Positions 35,838-44,766 of a stretch of DNA of 64,000 nucleotides are shown here, piece by piece; position 1 is the first letter of the stretch; the number at the start of each line of letters is the position of its first letter. The stretch covers positions 688,220 to 752,219 of the forward strand of contig JAKLJI010000001.1 of assembly GCA_023151275.1 (NCBI GenBank). Direction: 5' to 3'. The notes beneath the pieces are model-generated. The model ran no database searches. It was given only the letters and a program-made list of their open reading frames with translations, and was not told where the DNA came from. The position numbers and the translations under genes were made by a program. Origin of the DNA: Bacteroidia bacterium. GTDB lineage: Bacteria; Bacteroidota; Bacteroidia; UKL13-3.

Positions 35838-36680
35838 ATGCATCTACATGTAATCGAAACCGGCCACTTTAAATTGGATGGTGGCGCTATGTTTGGAGTG
35901 GTTCCAAAATCAATTTGGAACAAACTCAATCCTTCCGACGAAAATAACATGATTAGCCTGGCCATGCGCTGCCTGCTTATTGAAGACGGAAACCGACTCA
36001 TGCTTATCGACAATGGCATGGGCAACAAACAAAACGAAAAGTTTTTTGGCTTTTATTACCTGCATGGAAATGATTCCTTGGATGCTTCCCTTCAAAAATT
36101 AGGCTATCACCGCAACGACATCACCGATATGGTACTTTCCCATTTGCATTTCGACCATTGTGGCGGAAGCATTAATTGGAATGCTGACCGCAGTGGTTAT
36201 GAACCTGCATTCCCCAATGCCAATTACTGGGTTGCCCGCGACCATTGGAACGAAGCCTTGGCTCCAAACCCGCGCGAAAAAGCCTCTTTCCTACAAGAGA
36301 ATATTATGCCCATTCAAGAAAGCGGTCAATTAAAACTGCTCTCCACCGGCGAGCGCTTCCACGACAAAATAGACTTGCTCTTTACCAAAGGCCATACCGA
36401 AAGTATGATGCATTGTGTAATCCCCTACAAAGACACTCAGGTAATTTATTGCGCAGATGTAATTCCAACCCTGGCGCATATTCCGGTTCCGTATGTTATG
36501 GGTTATGATGTTCGTCCATTGGATACCATGAAAGAAAAAACAGATATCCTGCAAATGGCCGCCGACCACAATTACATTCTGTTCTTTGAACACGACCCAA
36601 CTAATGTGGCCTGCACCGTTCAAGTAACCGAAAAAGGAATCCGCCCCCGAGATATTATCGAAAGCGGATTTTTTAACTAG
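35838..36680 (+). CDS. MBL-fold metallo-hydrolase (lactonase-like)
   Basis: About 280 residues. The zinc motif SHLHFDHCGG is near residue 102, with TKGHTESM and CADVIP later and a closing EHDPT (HxxD region). The order and the long insert resemble AiiA/quercetinase-type MBL hydrolases; the actual substrate is unknown. ATG 35838 is preferred over an upstream alternative start. It stands alone between the GC-rich element B and the hsdS remnant. Confidence 0.85.
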   Translation: MHLHVIETGHFKLDGGAMFGVVPKSIWNKLNPSDENNMISLAMRCLLIEDGNRLMLIDNGMGNKQNEKFFGFYYLHGNDSLDASLQKLGYHRNDITDMVLSHLHFDHCGGSINWNADRSGYEPAFPNANYWVARDHWNEALAPNPREKASFLQENIMPIQESGQLKLLSTGERFHDKIDLLFTKGHTESMMHCVIPYKDTQVIYCADVIPTLAHIPVPYVMGYDVRPLDTMKEKTDILQMAADHNYILFFEHDPTNVACTVQVTEKGIRPRDIIESGFFN

Positions 36681-36769
36681 AATTGAGGAAGCTTGTAGTT
36701 GATTGGGGGTTGGCTCCTTCGAATTTTTCGTATTCAGTTCAAATGACAAAATCCTTCCCCTATGGCTGT

Positions 36770-37020
36770 AGTTGAATATCAAATCAACCAAGTTTAGCAC
36801 GGAAGGAAAATTAAAAATGTCTGGTACTAGCGGATTACAAAGAATTCCGAGAGATTTTGTGGCTTGTTATCAAATACCATTGCCCTCAATCAAAGAACAA
36901 CAATCCATCGTCAAAGCAATCGAAGAAGAAATGCAATTGGTAAATGCCAACAAGCGGCTTATCGAAATCTTTGAGCAAAAGATAAAAGAGAAAAAAAACG
37001 AGGTTTGGGAAAGCAGCTAG
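36770..37020 (+). pseudogene. hsdS remnant (C-terminal conserved region)
   Basis: Encodes only the end of a type I S-subunit-like protein: KLKMSGTSGLQRIPRDFVACYQIPLP, then KEQQSIVKAIEEEMQL and a coiled helix to the stop at 37020. The TRDs are absent, and the frame is closed by a stop just upstream (about 36766-36768). No hsdM or hsdR is nearby. It is probably the relic of a second R-M locus. A run of ATTACGA heptamers begins 5 nt after its stop. Confidence 0.7.
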
Positions 37021-37024
37021 GTAA

Positions 37025-37164
37025 ATTACGAATTACGAATTACGAATTACGAATTACGAATTACGAATTACGAATTACGAATTACGAATTACGAATTACG
37101 AATTAGAAATTAGAAATTACGAGTTACGAAGAACCAAGAAATTACGAATTACGAATTAAAAAAT
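37025..37164 (+). repeat. ATTACGA heptamer array (11 perfect copies, then degenerate)
   Basis: Eleven uninterrupted ATTACGA units at 37025-37101, followed by variants (ATTAGAA, ATTACGAGTT) and two more copies near 37141-37157. It is in the same orientation as the array after the S23 gene (37808-37900). Confidence 0.95.
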
Positions 37165-37196
37165 ACGAATAATCAGACAATATTAGAATTAGGTAA

Positions 37197-37280
37197 ATGG
37201 CCGAAAGCTTAGTAAACGATTGCGATGAAGCTTGTAAAATCATCGACAAAATCCAAATCACCCCAAAAACCCGTAATTAG
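37197..37280 (+). pseudogene. S23 C-terminal remnant 1
   Basis: A 27-codon frame from ATG 37197 to TAG 37280 that matches the C-terminus of the intact S23 protein nearby: SLVNDCDEACKIIDKIQIT against SLLNDCDEICRIIGKIQIT. The upstream 40 nt (AATAATCAGACAATATTAG) are shared with remnant 2. It is a fragment, not a working gene. Confidence 0.8.
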
Positions 37281-37281
37281 T

Positions 37282-37437
37282 AACTCGTAATTAAAAACTC
37301 GTAATTCGTAATTGAAAACTCGTAATTCGTAATTGAAAACTCGTAATTCGTAATTGAAAACTCGTAATTCGTAATTGAAAACTCGTAATTCGTAATTGAA
37401 AACTCGTAATTCGTAATTAAAAACTCGTAATTAAAAA
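37282..37437 (+). repeat. 21-bp (3 x 7) repeat array before S23 gene copy 2
   Basis: Six copies (37297-37422) of a 21-bp unit made of the heptamers GTAATTC, GTAATTG and AAAACTC, five identical and one variant, then a partial copy ending just before the ATG (37439). It is the reverse-complement type of the array after the gene. Confidence 0.95.
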
Positions 37438-37438
37438 A

Positions 37439-37801
37439 ATGAAATCGAATAATATAATTCAAGAGAAGAGTTTTGCCTTTGCCATTCGGATTGTACATGC
37501 CTATAACTATTTGCAAACTGAAAAGAAGGAATTCGTTCTTTCTAAACAAATGCTGCGGAGTGGCACATCAATAGGCGCCAATGTAGAAGAAGCTATTGGA
37601 GGGCAATCAAAAGCGGATTTTATTTCAAAACTATCAATAGCCTATAAAGAAGCACGAGAAACACTGTACTGGCTGAAACTACTAAAAGCGACAGATTATA
37701 TCACAGCTGAAATGGCAGACAGTTTATTAAATGACTGCGATGAAATTTGTAGAATCATCGGCAAAATTCAAATCACCGTGAAAAATCGCAAATCGCTTTA
37801 A
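37439..37801 (+). CDS. Four-helix-bundle protein (S23 / 23S rRNA IVP family), copy 2
   Basis: 120 residues. Signature: VLSKQMLRSGTSIGANVEEAIGGQSKADFISKLSIAYKEARETLYWLKLL at about residues 30-80, C-terminal helix NDCDEICRIIGKIQIT. It is related to copy 1 (27265-27648), especially over the SKQxLRSGTSIGAN and QSKADF blocks, but clearly diverged. It is flanked by inverted heptamer arrays, and further out by two remnants of its own C-terminus. It sits between an hsdS remnant and valS. No known activity. The intact frame despite decayed neighbours suggests selection or recent arrival. Confidence 0.9.
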   Translation: MKSNNIIQEKSFAFAIRIVHAYNYLQTEKKEFVLSKQMLRSGTSIGANVEEAIGGQSKADFISKLSIAYKEARETLYWLKLLKATDYITAEMADSLLNDCDEICRIIGKIQITVKNRKSL

Positions 37802-37807
37802 TAAAAA

Positions 37808-37900
37808 ATTACGAATTACGAATTAGAAATTACGAATTACGAATTAGAAATTACGAATTACGAATTAGAAATTACGAATTACGAATTAGAAATTACGAAT
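37808..37900 (+). repeat. 21-bp (3 x 7) repeat array after S23 gene copy 2
   Basis: Four copies (37808-37891) of a 21-bp unit ATTACGA, ATTACGA, ATTAGAA, then a partial copy. It can pair with the upstream TAATTCG array (37282-37437), enclosing the S23 gene in a long stem. Confidence 0.95.
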
Positions 37901-37926
37901 AATCAGACAATATCAGAATTAGGTAA

Positions 37927-38013
37927 ATGACCGAAAGTTTAGAAGATGATTGATTTAATATTTGCAGAATCATCGGCAAAATTCAAATCACCCTAAAAAA
38001 CCGTAATTCGTGA
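37927..38013 (+). pseudogene. S23 C-terminal remnant 2
   Basis: From ATG 37927 the frame matches the S23 C-terminus (ICRIIGKIQITLKNRN) but has an in-frame TGA at codon 9. It is a near copy of remnant 1, including 40 nt upstream, so the two remnants form direct repeats either side of the intact gene. Confidence 0.8.
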
Positions 38014-38090
38014 CTCGTAATTCGTAATTAAAAACTCGTAATTGAAAACCCGTAATTCGTAATTAATAATTCGTAATTGAAAAACCGTAA
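38014..38090 (+). repeat. TAATTCG heptamer array next to valS
   Basis: Repeats of GTAATTC and GTAATTG with AAAACTC-type spacers, running up to the valS stop codon (38091). Same orientation as 37282-37437. It completes the alternating pattern ATTACGA - remnant - TAATTCG - gene - ATTACGA - remnant - TAATTCG. Confidence 0.9.
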
Positions 38091-40781
38091 TTAAAAAGCA
38101 GCAAGCGCTTCCCTCAGGCCTTTGATTTTTGCTTCTGCGTCGGCTTTTTTCTGCCTTTCTTTTTCAACCAGCTCCGGCTTGGCATTGGCTACAAATTTTT
38201 CATTCTTCAACTTCGCATCCACCGATTTCATAAAGCCTTCCAGGTACTCAATCTCTTTGTTTATTTTTTCCTTTTCGGCTTCCACATCCAAATTCAACTC
38301 CAAATATACCAGCACCTGATCGGTTGATACCGCCAAAGCTACCCAATTGTTGCCAGCTTCAGCATGGGCATCAAACTGAATCTCCGATACGTTGGCTAAC
38401 TTGGCCAGATGGCCGGCTGTTGCGCGGTATTCCGTTTCATCGCTTGCTTTAATGATGATGCGAAACGCTTCTTTCGGACTCAAGCCTTTTGAATTTCTGA
38501 GGTTACGTAAAGCGGTAATGGCTTCAAAGGTTTTAGCAAATGAAACAGATTCCACCTGGGCAACACGCGGATAGGGCTGCACGCAAATGGATTCTCCTGC
38601 AGCGCGGTTGGCTATGTTCTGCCAAATTTCCTCGGTTACAAATGGCATATACGGATGCAACAAGCGTAACAAATGATCAAAATGGCTAATGCAGGCCTTG
38701 TACGTTGTTTCGTCGATAGGCTGTTGGTAAGCCGGTTTAATCAACTCCAGGTACCAGCTGCAGAAATCGTCCCAAATCAGTTTGTACAAGCTCATCAAGG
38801 CTTCGCTCAACTTGTAATCGGCAAACTTTTGCTCCAACTCAACAATCACTTCATTCATTCGGGCGGCAAACCAAGCCGAGCTTTTTGCATTGGCTTCCAA
38901 AGTAGCCGCATCAAAGGCAGAATCCGGTTTTACTTCCCAACCTTTAACCAGGCGGAAGGCATTCCACAATTTGTTTCCAAAATTACGGCCTTGCTCTACC
39001 TGACTTTCATCAAACAAAATATCATTTCCGGCTGGTGAACACAATAGCATTCCCATACGAACTCCATCGGCCCCGTATTGCGCAATCAAATCAAGCGGGT
39101 CGGGTGAGTTTCCTAAACTTTTACTCATTTTCCGACGCTGTTTATCGCGCACAATTCCCGTATAGTACACATTTTTAAACGGCAGGTTTCCTTTCCATTC
39201 GTAACCGGCCATAATCATTCGGAATACCCAGAAAAACATGATTTCTGGAGCCGTAACTAAATCGTTGGTTGGGAAATAGTACTGAATGTCTTTGTTGGAT
39301 GGGTCTTTAAATCCATCAAACACAGAAATTGGCCACAACCAGGAACTAAACCAGGTATCCAACACATCTTCGTCTTGCCTCAATACACCAGTGTAGGCTG
39401 ATTTTGCGCGGGCTTCTTCCTCTGTTTTGGCAACAGCTTTCAAATTTCCGGCTTCATCGTACCAGGCAGGAATACGTTGTCCCCACCACAACTGACGCGA
39501 AATGCACCAATCTTTGATGTTTTCAATCCAATGCCTGTACGTATTTTTCATATTGGATGGATGAAAACGAATTTCATCGCTCATAACCGCGTCCAAAACC
39601 TGTGGATTACGCTCCAGGAATTTCTTCATATCCACCCACCATTGCAAGGTAAGGCGTGGTTCAATTACCGCTCCGGTGCGCTCAGAAGTGCCAACTTGAT
39701 TCTTGTATTCCTCGATCTTTTCAATGCAACCGGCTTCTTCCAAATCAATGGCAATTTGCTTGCGAACCGCAAAACGATCTTTGCCGGCATAGCGTTCATC
39801 GCCACAAGCCTCATTCAGAAAACCTTCCTCGGTTAAAATATCAATTACCTGAAGACCGTGCTTTTTGCCCAAATCGTAGTCGTTTCTATCGTGTGCCGGA
39901 GTTACCTTCAAGCATCCGGTACCAAAATCGGTAGTAACATATTCATCGGCAATAATTTCAACCTCGCGGTTAATGAATGGTACTTTCACCTTCATTCCTA
40001 TCAGGTGCTTGTAGCGTTCATCGCTTGGGTTAACACAAACTGCGGTATCAGCTAAAATGGTTTCCGGACGTGTAGTTGCAATTACCACATAAGGTTTGTC
40101 CCAAATAGCAATACCATCGGCAGTTGTACCAGAACCGGTATTTTGTCCAACCAATTCGTAGCGAATAAAATACAACTTAGAATTTACTTCCTTAAAAATT
40201 ACCTCTTCATCGCTCAGGGCTGTTTTTCCTTGCGGATCCCAGTTTACCATACGCAATTCGCGGTAAATCAAACCTTTGTTATATAGGTCGATAAACACCT
40301 CAATTACGGCTTCACTCAGCGATTCTTCCATCGTAAAACGGGTACGATCCCAATCGCAGCTTGCTCCAAGTTTCTTGAGTTGTTCCAGGATAATTCCACC
40401 GTATTTTTCTTTCCATTCCCAGGCATAGCCCAGGAATTCCTCGCGCGATAAATCCGATTTTTTGATGCCCTTTTCGCGAAGCATCTGCACCACTTTTGCT
40501 TCGGTAGCAATTGAAGCATGGTCGGTACCCGGAACCCAGCAGGCATTTTTTCCTTGCATGCGGGCTTTCCGAATCAATACATCCTGAATGGTATTGTTAA
40601 GCATATGACCCATGTGCAGCACTCCGGTAACATTTGGCGGAGGAATTACAATGGTAAAAGGCTCACGTTCATCCGGTTCAGAATGAAAAAGACGATTCTC
40701 CAGCCAATAGCTGTACCATTTATCTTCAAAAGAGTTGGGGTTAAATTTTCCGGTTTCGGTTTGATTGCTTCCTGGTGTCAT
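38091..40781 (-). CDS. valS: Valyl-tRNA synthetase
   Basis: 896 residues, usual length. Class Ia synthetase that charges tRNA-Val and edits mischarged Thr. The HIGH motif is HMGH at 56-59 (in NVTGVLHMGHML) and the KMSKS motif is KMSKSLGNSPDP in the second half. The CP1 editing domain includes TTRPETILADTAV and GTGCLKVTPAHDRNDY. A C-terminal coiled-coil tail (EKEKINKEIEYLEG) is present. Stand-alone gene downstream of rplS and separated from it by a terminator. Its stop touches the heptamer arrays of the S23 region. Confidence 0.98.
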   Translation of the reverse strand: MTPGSNQTETGKFNPNSFEDKWYSYWLENRLFHSEPDEREPFTIVIPPPNVTGVLHMGHMLNNTIQDVLIRKARMQGKNACWVPGTDHASIATEAKVVQMLREKGIKKSDLSREEFLGYAWEWKEKYGGIILEQLKKLGASCDWDRTRFTMEESLSEAVIEVFIDLYNKGLIYRELRMVNWDPQGKTALSDEEVIFKEVNSKLYFIRYELVGQNTGSGTTADGIAIWDKPYVVIATTRPETILADTAVCVNPSDERYKHLIGMKVKVPFINREVEIIADEYVTTDFGTGCLKVTPAHDRNDYDLGKKHGLQVIDILTEEGFLNEACGDERYAGKDRFAVRKQIAIDLEEAGCIEKIEEYKNQVGTSERTGAVIEPRLTLQWWVDMKKFLERNPQVLDAVMSDEIRFHPSNMKNTYRHWIENIKDWCISRQLWWGQRIPAWYDEAGNLKAVAKTEEEARAKSAYTGVLRQDEDVLDTWFSSWLWPISVFDGFKDPSNKDIQYYFPTNDLVTAPEIMFFWVFRMIMAGYEWKGNLPFKNVYYTGIVRDKQRRKMSKSLGNSPDPLDLIAQYGADGVRMGMLLCSPAGNDILFDESQVEQGRNFGNKLWNAFRLVKGWEVKPDSAFDAATLEANAKSSAWFAARMNEVIVELEQKFADYKLSEALMSLYKLIWDDFCSWYLELIKPAYQQPIDETTYKACISHFDHLLRLLHPYMPFVTEEIWQNIANRAAGESICVQPYPRVAQVESVSFAKTFEAITALRNLRNSKGLSPKEAFRIIIKASDETEYRATAGHLAKLANVSEIQFDAHAEAGNNWVALAVSTDQVLVYLELNLDVEAEKEKINKEIEYLEGFMKSVDAKLKNEKFVANAKPELVEKERQKKADAEAKIKGLREALAAF

Positions 40782-40833
40782 AAATTGGACGAAAATAAGG
40801 CTTTAATAAGGATGTTTGCTTGAGAAATGATAC

Positions 40834-40864
40834 AAAAAACCCCGATTCACAGCGTGAACCGGGG
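40834..40864 (-). terminator. Rho-independent terminator after rplS
   Basis: On the minus strand: CCCCGGTTCAC, 3-nt loop, GTGAATCGGGG, then TTTTTT. A strong stem with one mismatch, 23 nt after the rplS stop codon; it ends the trmD-rplS transcript. Confidence 0.9.
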
Positions 40865-40887
40865 CAATTTGCTTAAGTTATAAAATT

Positions 40888-41235
40888 TTACCCTCTTTTT
40901 TCTTTAACTTTTGCTTTTTTACCCTTAGCGGCACGCAAGTAGAACAAACGAGCTCTACGTACTTTACCACGGCTAACAAGCTCGATCTTGTCGATATTCA
41001 AGCTGTATAATGGGAATATACGCTCAACACCAACTCCGTTAGAAATTTTGCGGACAGTAATGGTCTCATTCAGTCCTGAATTGCGGCGCTGCAACACCAC
41101 TCCCTGGTACTGCTGGATACGCTCTTTGTTACCCTCGCGGATTTTGTAGTGTACATTTACAGTATCTCCTGCACCAAATGCTGGAAATTCTTTTCCCTGG
41201 GTAAACTCTTGCTCAACAAATTTTATTGCGTCCAT
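40888..41235 (-). CDS. rplS: Ribosomal protein bL19
   Basis: 115 residues, normal. Located at the 30S-50S interface. Typical sequence: [36 protein letters not shown], then [33 protein letters not shown] block (here [21 protein letters not shown]). It follows trmD by 118 nt in the usual trmD-rplS order and ends at the terminator 40834-40864. Confidence 0.98.
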   Translation of the reverse strand: MDAIKFVEQEFTQGKEFPAFGAGDTVNVHYKIREGNKERIQQYQGVVLQRRNSGLNETITVRKISNGVGVERIFPLYSLNIDKIELVSRGKVRRARLFYLRAAKGKKAKVKEKRG

Positions 41236-41352
41236 GATTCTTTATCTTTCTTCCAAAAATTGGGACTGCGAAAATAGGGCTTTCAATTGAAAATCAAAAA
41301 GGATCCTAAAAAATTTCAGGAGGAAACCCACATTCTTTTTCAAACTGTACAC

Positions 41353-42036
41353 TTATTCAAACGATTTTAGGAGTTCAGGCCTGCGTTCCTGAGTCCGAAT
41401 TAAGCTCTGTTCATGCCTCCATTCGTCTATTTTAGCTTGATGACCAGACAATAATACATCCGGAACTTTCCAACCTTTGTATTCTGCCGGGCGGGTATAA
41501 ACAGGTGGTGAAATTAAATCATCCTGAAAAGAATCGCTCAAAGCAGAACTTTCATCGCCCAAAACTCCGGGAATCAGGCGAACAACTGCATCAACCATGG
41601 CAGCAGCAGCAAGCTCTCCTCCGGTAAGGACAAAATCGCCCAAACTCAATTCCCTGGTAACCAAATGTTCGCGCACACGTTCATCAACACCTTTGTAATG
41701 TCCGCACAAAAAGGCCAACTTCTTTTTCCCAGATAACTGATTAGCAATCTTTTGATTGAAACGTTCACCATCCGGACTTAAATAAATAACCTCATCAAAT
41801 TGTTGGTCTTTTTGCAAATGGCTTAAACAGGTATCAATTGGTTCAATACCCATTACCATGCCCGCACCGCCTCCAAAAGGATAATCATCTACCTTTTTGT
41901 GCTTGTTGCTTGAATAATCTCTGATATTGTGCAAGTTGATTTCAACCAATCCCTGTTGCATGGCCCTTTTTAAAATAGATTCCGAAAAGGGACCATCAAA
42001 CAATCCTGGAAATAAGGTTAAAATATCGATGCGCAT
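41353..42036 (-). CDS. trmD: tRNA (guanine37-N1)-methyltransferase
   Basis: About 227 residues. SPOUT-class enzyme that makes m1G37 in tRNAs and so prevents frameshifting. The N-terminal [21 protein letters not shown], the [12 protein letters not shown] loop and the knot region [27 protein letters not shown] are present. I chose ATG 42036 (an upstream in-frame ATG adds four residues). It is separated from rimM by three unrelated genes, which is unusual for the rpsP-rimM-trmD-rplS cluster. Confidence 0.97.
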   Translation of the reverse strand: MRIDILTLFPGLFDGPFSESILKRAMQQGLVEINLHNIRDYSSNKHKKVDDYPFGGGAGMVMGIEPIDTCLSHLQKDQQFDEVIYLSPDGERFNQKIANQLSGKKKLAFLCGHYKGVDERVREHLVTRELSLGDFVLTGGELAAAAMVDAVVRLIPGVLGDESSALSDSFQDDLISPPVYTRPAEYKGWKVPDVLLSGHQAKIDEWRHEQSLIRTQERRPELLKSFE

Positions 42037-42080
42037 ATACGGATGCAAATTAAAGTATTCTAGGGAATTGGAAGAATTTC

Positions 42081-42088
42081 TATATTTG
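42081..42088 (+). promoter_or_regulatory. -7 box (TATATTTG) of the outer-membrane protein gene
   Basis: Exact TAnnTTTG match, 16 nt before ATG 42105, in the divergent space with trmD. No clear -33 element. Confidence 0.5.
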
Positions 42089-42104
42089 GGTTCAAGCTAA
42101 TTTC

Positions 42105-42824
42105 ATGCATTTCAAGAATTTTATTGGCATAGCAAGCCTTGTATTTGCAGGTTTCAACTGCGTTTTCGCTTCTGGAATTCAGGGTAGCGAGCCTGTTTCC
42201 GGTAACAATCGTCTGCTTTTCGGTCCACAAATTCCTCAGCAAAAACAACAGCTTCTCAAATCCGAAAAGGGTAAACCGGTATTGTACAATTCACTTGGGG
42301 TTGGCATTCCTACCAACTCTTCCGATTTGAACAATTTTATGGGTACATTGACATTGGGAGGTAATCATATTAGCTACCGCAAATGGGGAGTTGGAATTAG
42401 TTGGCGTGTTGGTTTGGGTGATATTCTTAGCAACAGAGACAAAGCCATTAGTTCAGTTTCGTATCAAAATGCCAAAGACAATGGCTGGTTTACTGGAAAT
42501 CCAATCACACAATATCTGTATAGTGCAAATTTCAATTTGGTTTTGCCCATCACCAAAAAAATTCCTTTTTATGTAGGCACAGGTCCAACACGGGTCAAAG
42601 TTTTTGAAGCAACGCGTCCGGTATGGTTAAACCCAAGCGACCCGGATGAATTTGTTTTGAACGAAGAAAAAACCGGATTCAAACTGAATTGGGGCGCGGG
42701 AGTTTTTGTTCCCATTACCAGTAGGGTTATTTTAAATCTGGGCTACGATCATTTGCCACAGCGCGTCTTTGTAGGAATTGCCATTTCAAGCCCTTACAAT
42801 TGGGAGGATATTGATTTGTGGTAA
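42105..42824 (+). CDS. Putative outer-membrane beta-barrel protein
   Basis: 239 residues with a signal peptide (MHFKNFIGIASLVFAGFNCVFASG). The mature protein has alternating hydrophobic and aromatic strands with Gly turns (YRKWGVGISWRVGLGD, FNLVLPITKKIPFYVGTG, KLNWGAGVFVPITSRVILNLGYDH), as in small outer-membrane barrels of Bacteroidota. No named family is recognisable. It is read against the surrounding translation-gene cluster and splits rimM from trmD together with two neighbours. Function unknown. Confidence 0.65.
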   Translation: MHFKNFIGIASLVFAGFNCVFASGIQGSEPVSGNNRLLFGPQIPQQKQQLLKSEKGKPVLYNSLGVGIPTNSSDLNNFMGTLTLGGNHISYRKWGVGISWRVGLGDILSNRDKAISSVSYQNAKDNGWFTGNPITQYLYSANFNLVLPITKKIPFYVGTGPTRVKVFEATRPVWLNPSDPDEFVLNEEKTGFKLNWGAGVFVPITSRVILNLGYDHLPQRVFVGIAISSPYNWEDIDLW

Positions 42825-42960
42825 TAATCAACCAAATCAAAAATAAATCTTGAACGTTCTAAATCTAATTTGGAAATCAACACGTTCAATTTAGTTGCAG
42901 ACCTTAAAATTGCTACATTTTAATGGTTTTGTTATTCGCCTAAAGCTCATTTCCAAAAAG

Positions 42961-43512
42961 CTATTCTTCATCCCGGGAAATCAATTTACTTAACATAGGC
43001 TGCAAAACCCAAACACCAACGGGGAAGAAAAACATCAAAATCCAAAACGGAAAAATAGCCTTGAAGCTTGGCTTTTGCTTGTGTTTTAAAATCAATAAAC
43101 TTTCGGCTGCAACAGCAGTAAATCCTAAACTTATGAGGTAAGGAATTGCTTTAAACCAAAACAATTCAAATGTATCAGAAAGTTGAACAAAAGTTAAAAT
43201 CAAATCAAAAAACTCAGCATTCAAATGACTAAAACCGGAAGCCTGAATCATTTGAATCACAAAGAACACCCAGCCCAGTATCCGCAATTTGACTTGCTCC
43301 CTGCCAAGCGATTGGGTAATTGCCAATAACCAAAGCGGGAAAACCCTATTCAACATCCAAAAAACCAGTTGAAAAATACCAAATTCTCCGGCTCCTAATT
43401 CGTAAATGGAAAGCCAAGAATAACTCAAACCCATCAAAAAAAAGGGAAACAGGTACAGCACAAAAAGTAGCCAGGCTGGAAGACCAAAAACAAACTTAGA
43501 GAACCCATTCAT
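42961..43512 (-). CDS. Hypothetical membrane protein
   Basis: 183 residues with about four or five membrane helices (LPAWLLFVLYLFPFFLMGL, QLVFWMLNRVFPLWLLAI, ILGWVFFVIQMI, IPYLISLGFTAVAAESLLIL, IFPFWILMFFFPVGVWVL). It ends in an acidic tail (SRDEE). No family recognised. The upstream neighbour (43560-44213) is on the same strand with a 47-nt gap. Part of the insertion between rimM and trmD. Confidence 0.65.
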   Translation of the reverse strand: MNGFSKFVFGLPAWLLFVLYLFPFFLMGLSYSWLSIYELGAGEFGIFQLVFWMLNRVFPLWLLAITQSLGREQVKLRILGWVFFVIQMIQASGFSHLNAEFFDLILTFVQLSDTFELFWFKAIPYLISLGFTAVAAESLLILKHKQKPSFKAIFPFWILMFFFPVGVWVLQPMLSKLISRDEE

Positions 43513-43559
43513 TGTATCAAGGTAAGGCTAGTTTTTCTGAAAACCTACACAACAGAAAA

Positions 43560-44213
43560 TCAATAAACTCTTTCTCCGAGTTCCTTCAGTCTTTTACCAT
43601 TCCAGTTTACCAAAACCAATTGGGTAAACCTTCCCTTCTCTCCGCTTGGATCGAGACCGGTAATTTCCATCTCCAAACCATCCTTTCTAACTTGCTTTAT
43701 CCAGCCAGCACCCATAAAAACTAAGCTTCCTGTTTTTACATCAAGGCAATGCACGGCGGGCGCAACCTTCCAGCCGGCGGTCTGAAAAACAAGGCGTTTC
43801 CCATCCTTGCTTAAGTGAAAGGCTTCCGGTTCGCAAAAACCTTCATGCGGAAAAATGTCCGATTTGCCGTAAGGAGCATGTGTTCCGGCCTTGCCATCCA
43901 GGCAAGTGGTTAATAATACTTGTTCTGAATCTTTTTCAAATGAATAACTACAAATAACCAGCCTGTCTTCGGGTGAATTTCCTTCCTCTGGCTTTTGCCT
44001 AGATTTCTTTTGAAGTCGAACATAAACCAAGGTTTGGCTAACTTTATTGAATGCAAACCATTTTACCTGTTTTAGGGGAATAAGCTTGCTTGGCTTAGCA
44101 GCACTGTCGAGAAGTTGAATACCTTCTTTCTTGAGTTTTGCAGATTGGTAGGACTGACTTTTACTTGAGAAGCTAAAAATCAGAAGGCCAATAAGAATAA
44201 GAATATTTTTCAT
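43560..44213 (-). CDS. Hypothetical periplasmic protein (TolB/propeller-like)
   Basis: 217 residues with a signal peptide (MKNILILIGLLIFSFSSKSQ). The mature part has repeated beta patterns ending in WFAFNKVS, AFHLSKDGKRLVFQTAG and CLDVKTGSL, as in partial TolB/WD40-like propellers, with short loops. The segment PHEGFCEPEAFHLS is notable. Function unknown. It lies 39 nt after rimM, so it may share the rpsP-rimM transcript. Confidence 0.6.
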   Translation of the reverse strand: MKNILILIGLLIFSFSSKSQSYQSAKLKKEGIQLLDSAAKPSKLIPLKQVKWFAFNKVSQTLVYVRLQKKSRQKPEEGNSPEDRLVICSYSFEKDSEQVLLTTCLDGKAGTHAPYGKSDIFPHEGFCEPEAFHLSKDGKRLVFQTAGWKVAPAVHCLDVKTGSLVFMGAGWIKQVRKDGLEMEITGLDPSGEKGRFTQLVLVNWNGKRLKELGERVY

Positions 44214-44252
44214 GGGTGAATTTTCCCAAAAAGGGCAAATTCCGGACCAAAA

Positions 44253-44762
44253 TTAATCTTCAAGAAAACCTTCAGGAAGATTTAGTCCAATTTCTTCTGC
44301 ATCAGGGTCCACATAACTTACCAGTGGCTCAACCGCAGGAATAAGCAGTTCTTTGTTTTTATAGGTAGTTTTAATCAGCAATTGCATGGGCATTTCAAGC
44401 AATTCTTCTACCCGGCCCAATTCACCGGCTTCTTCATCAATCAGCAAAAAGCCAATCATGTCTTCATCAAAACCGGCCTTTGCTTTTTTACCTTTTTTCC
44501 GAGGCACCAAAATGGAATGCCCTGCAAATCGTTCCCAGTAAGTTACATCTTCCGGACCAATGAGTTGGATAAGGCCTTGATCTGGGGAAGTCACCCGAAA
44601 GGATTTGACTAAAAAAGGAACGGGCTTCTCCCGAATTTCGAGAAAAGCCCATTTCTTAAATTTTATAGCTTGGTTCAACTGAATTTTCAGTTCACCAAAA
44701 TTTCCGTGTGTGCGAACAACAGTTCCAACTACTTCAAAATCGTTTCTGTTGATCGACTTCAC
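44253..44762 (-). CDS. rimM: Ribosome maturation factor RimM
   Basis: About 169 residues. RimM binds uS19 and helps 30S head maturation. The N-terminal VVGTVVRTHGNFGELKIQL and the PRC-barrel part GFLLIDEEAGELGRVEELLEMP-type block plus KELLIPAVEPLVSYVDPDAEEIGLNLPEGFLED tail are clear. The start is GTG 44762, four nt after the rpsP stop; the longer upstream frame is rpsP sequence read in another frame. Overlap-free coupling with rpsP. Confidence 0.95.
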   Translation of the reverse strand: MKSINRNDFEVVGTVVRTHGNFGELKIQLNQAIKFKKWAFLEIREKPVPFLVKSFRVTSPDQGLIQLIGPEDVTYWERFAGHSILVPRKKGKKAKAGFDEDMIGFLLIDEEAGELGRVEELLEMPMQLLIKTTYKNKELLIPAVEPLVSYVDPDAEEIGLNLPEGFLED

Positions 44763-44766
44763 AAGC

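Noticed and set aside
37277..37549. Minus-strand frame with repeated SITNYEF units
   Set aside because: It is simply the translation of the 21-bp DNA repeat array on the strand opposite the S23 gene; no start context, and the period is 7 x 3.
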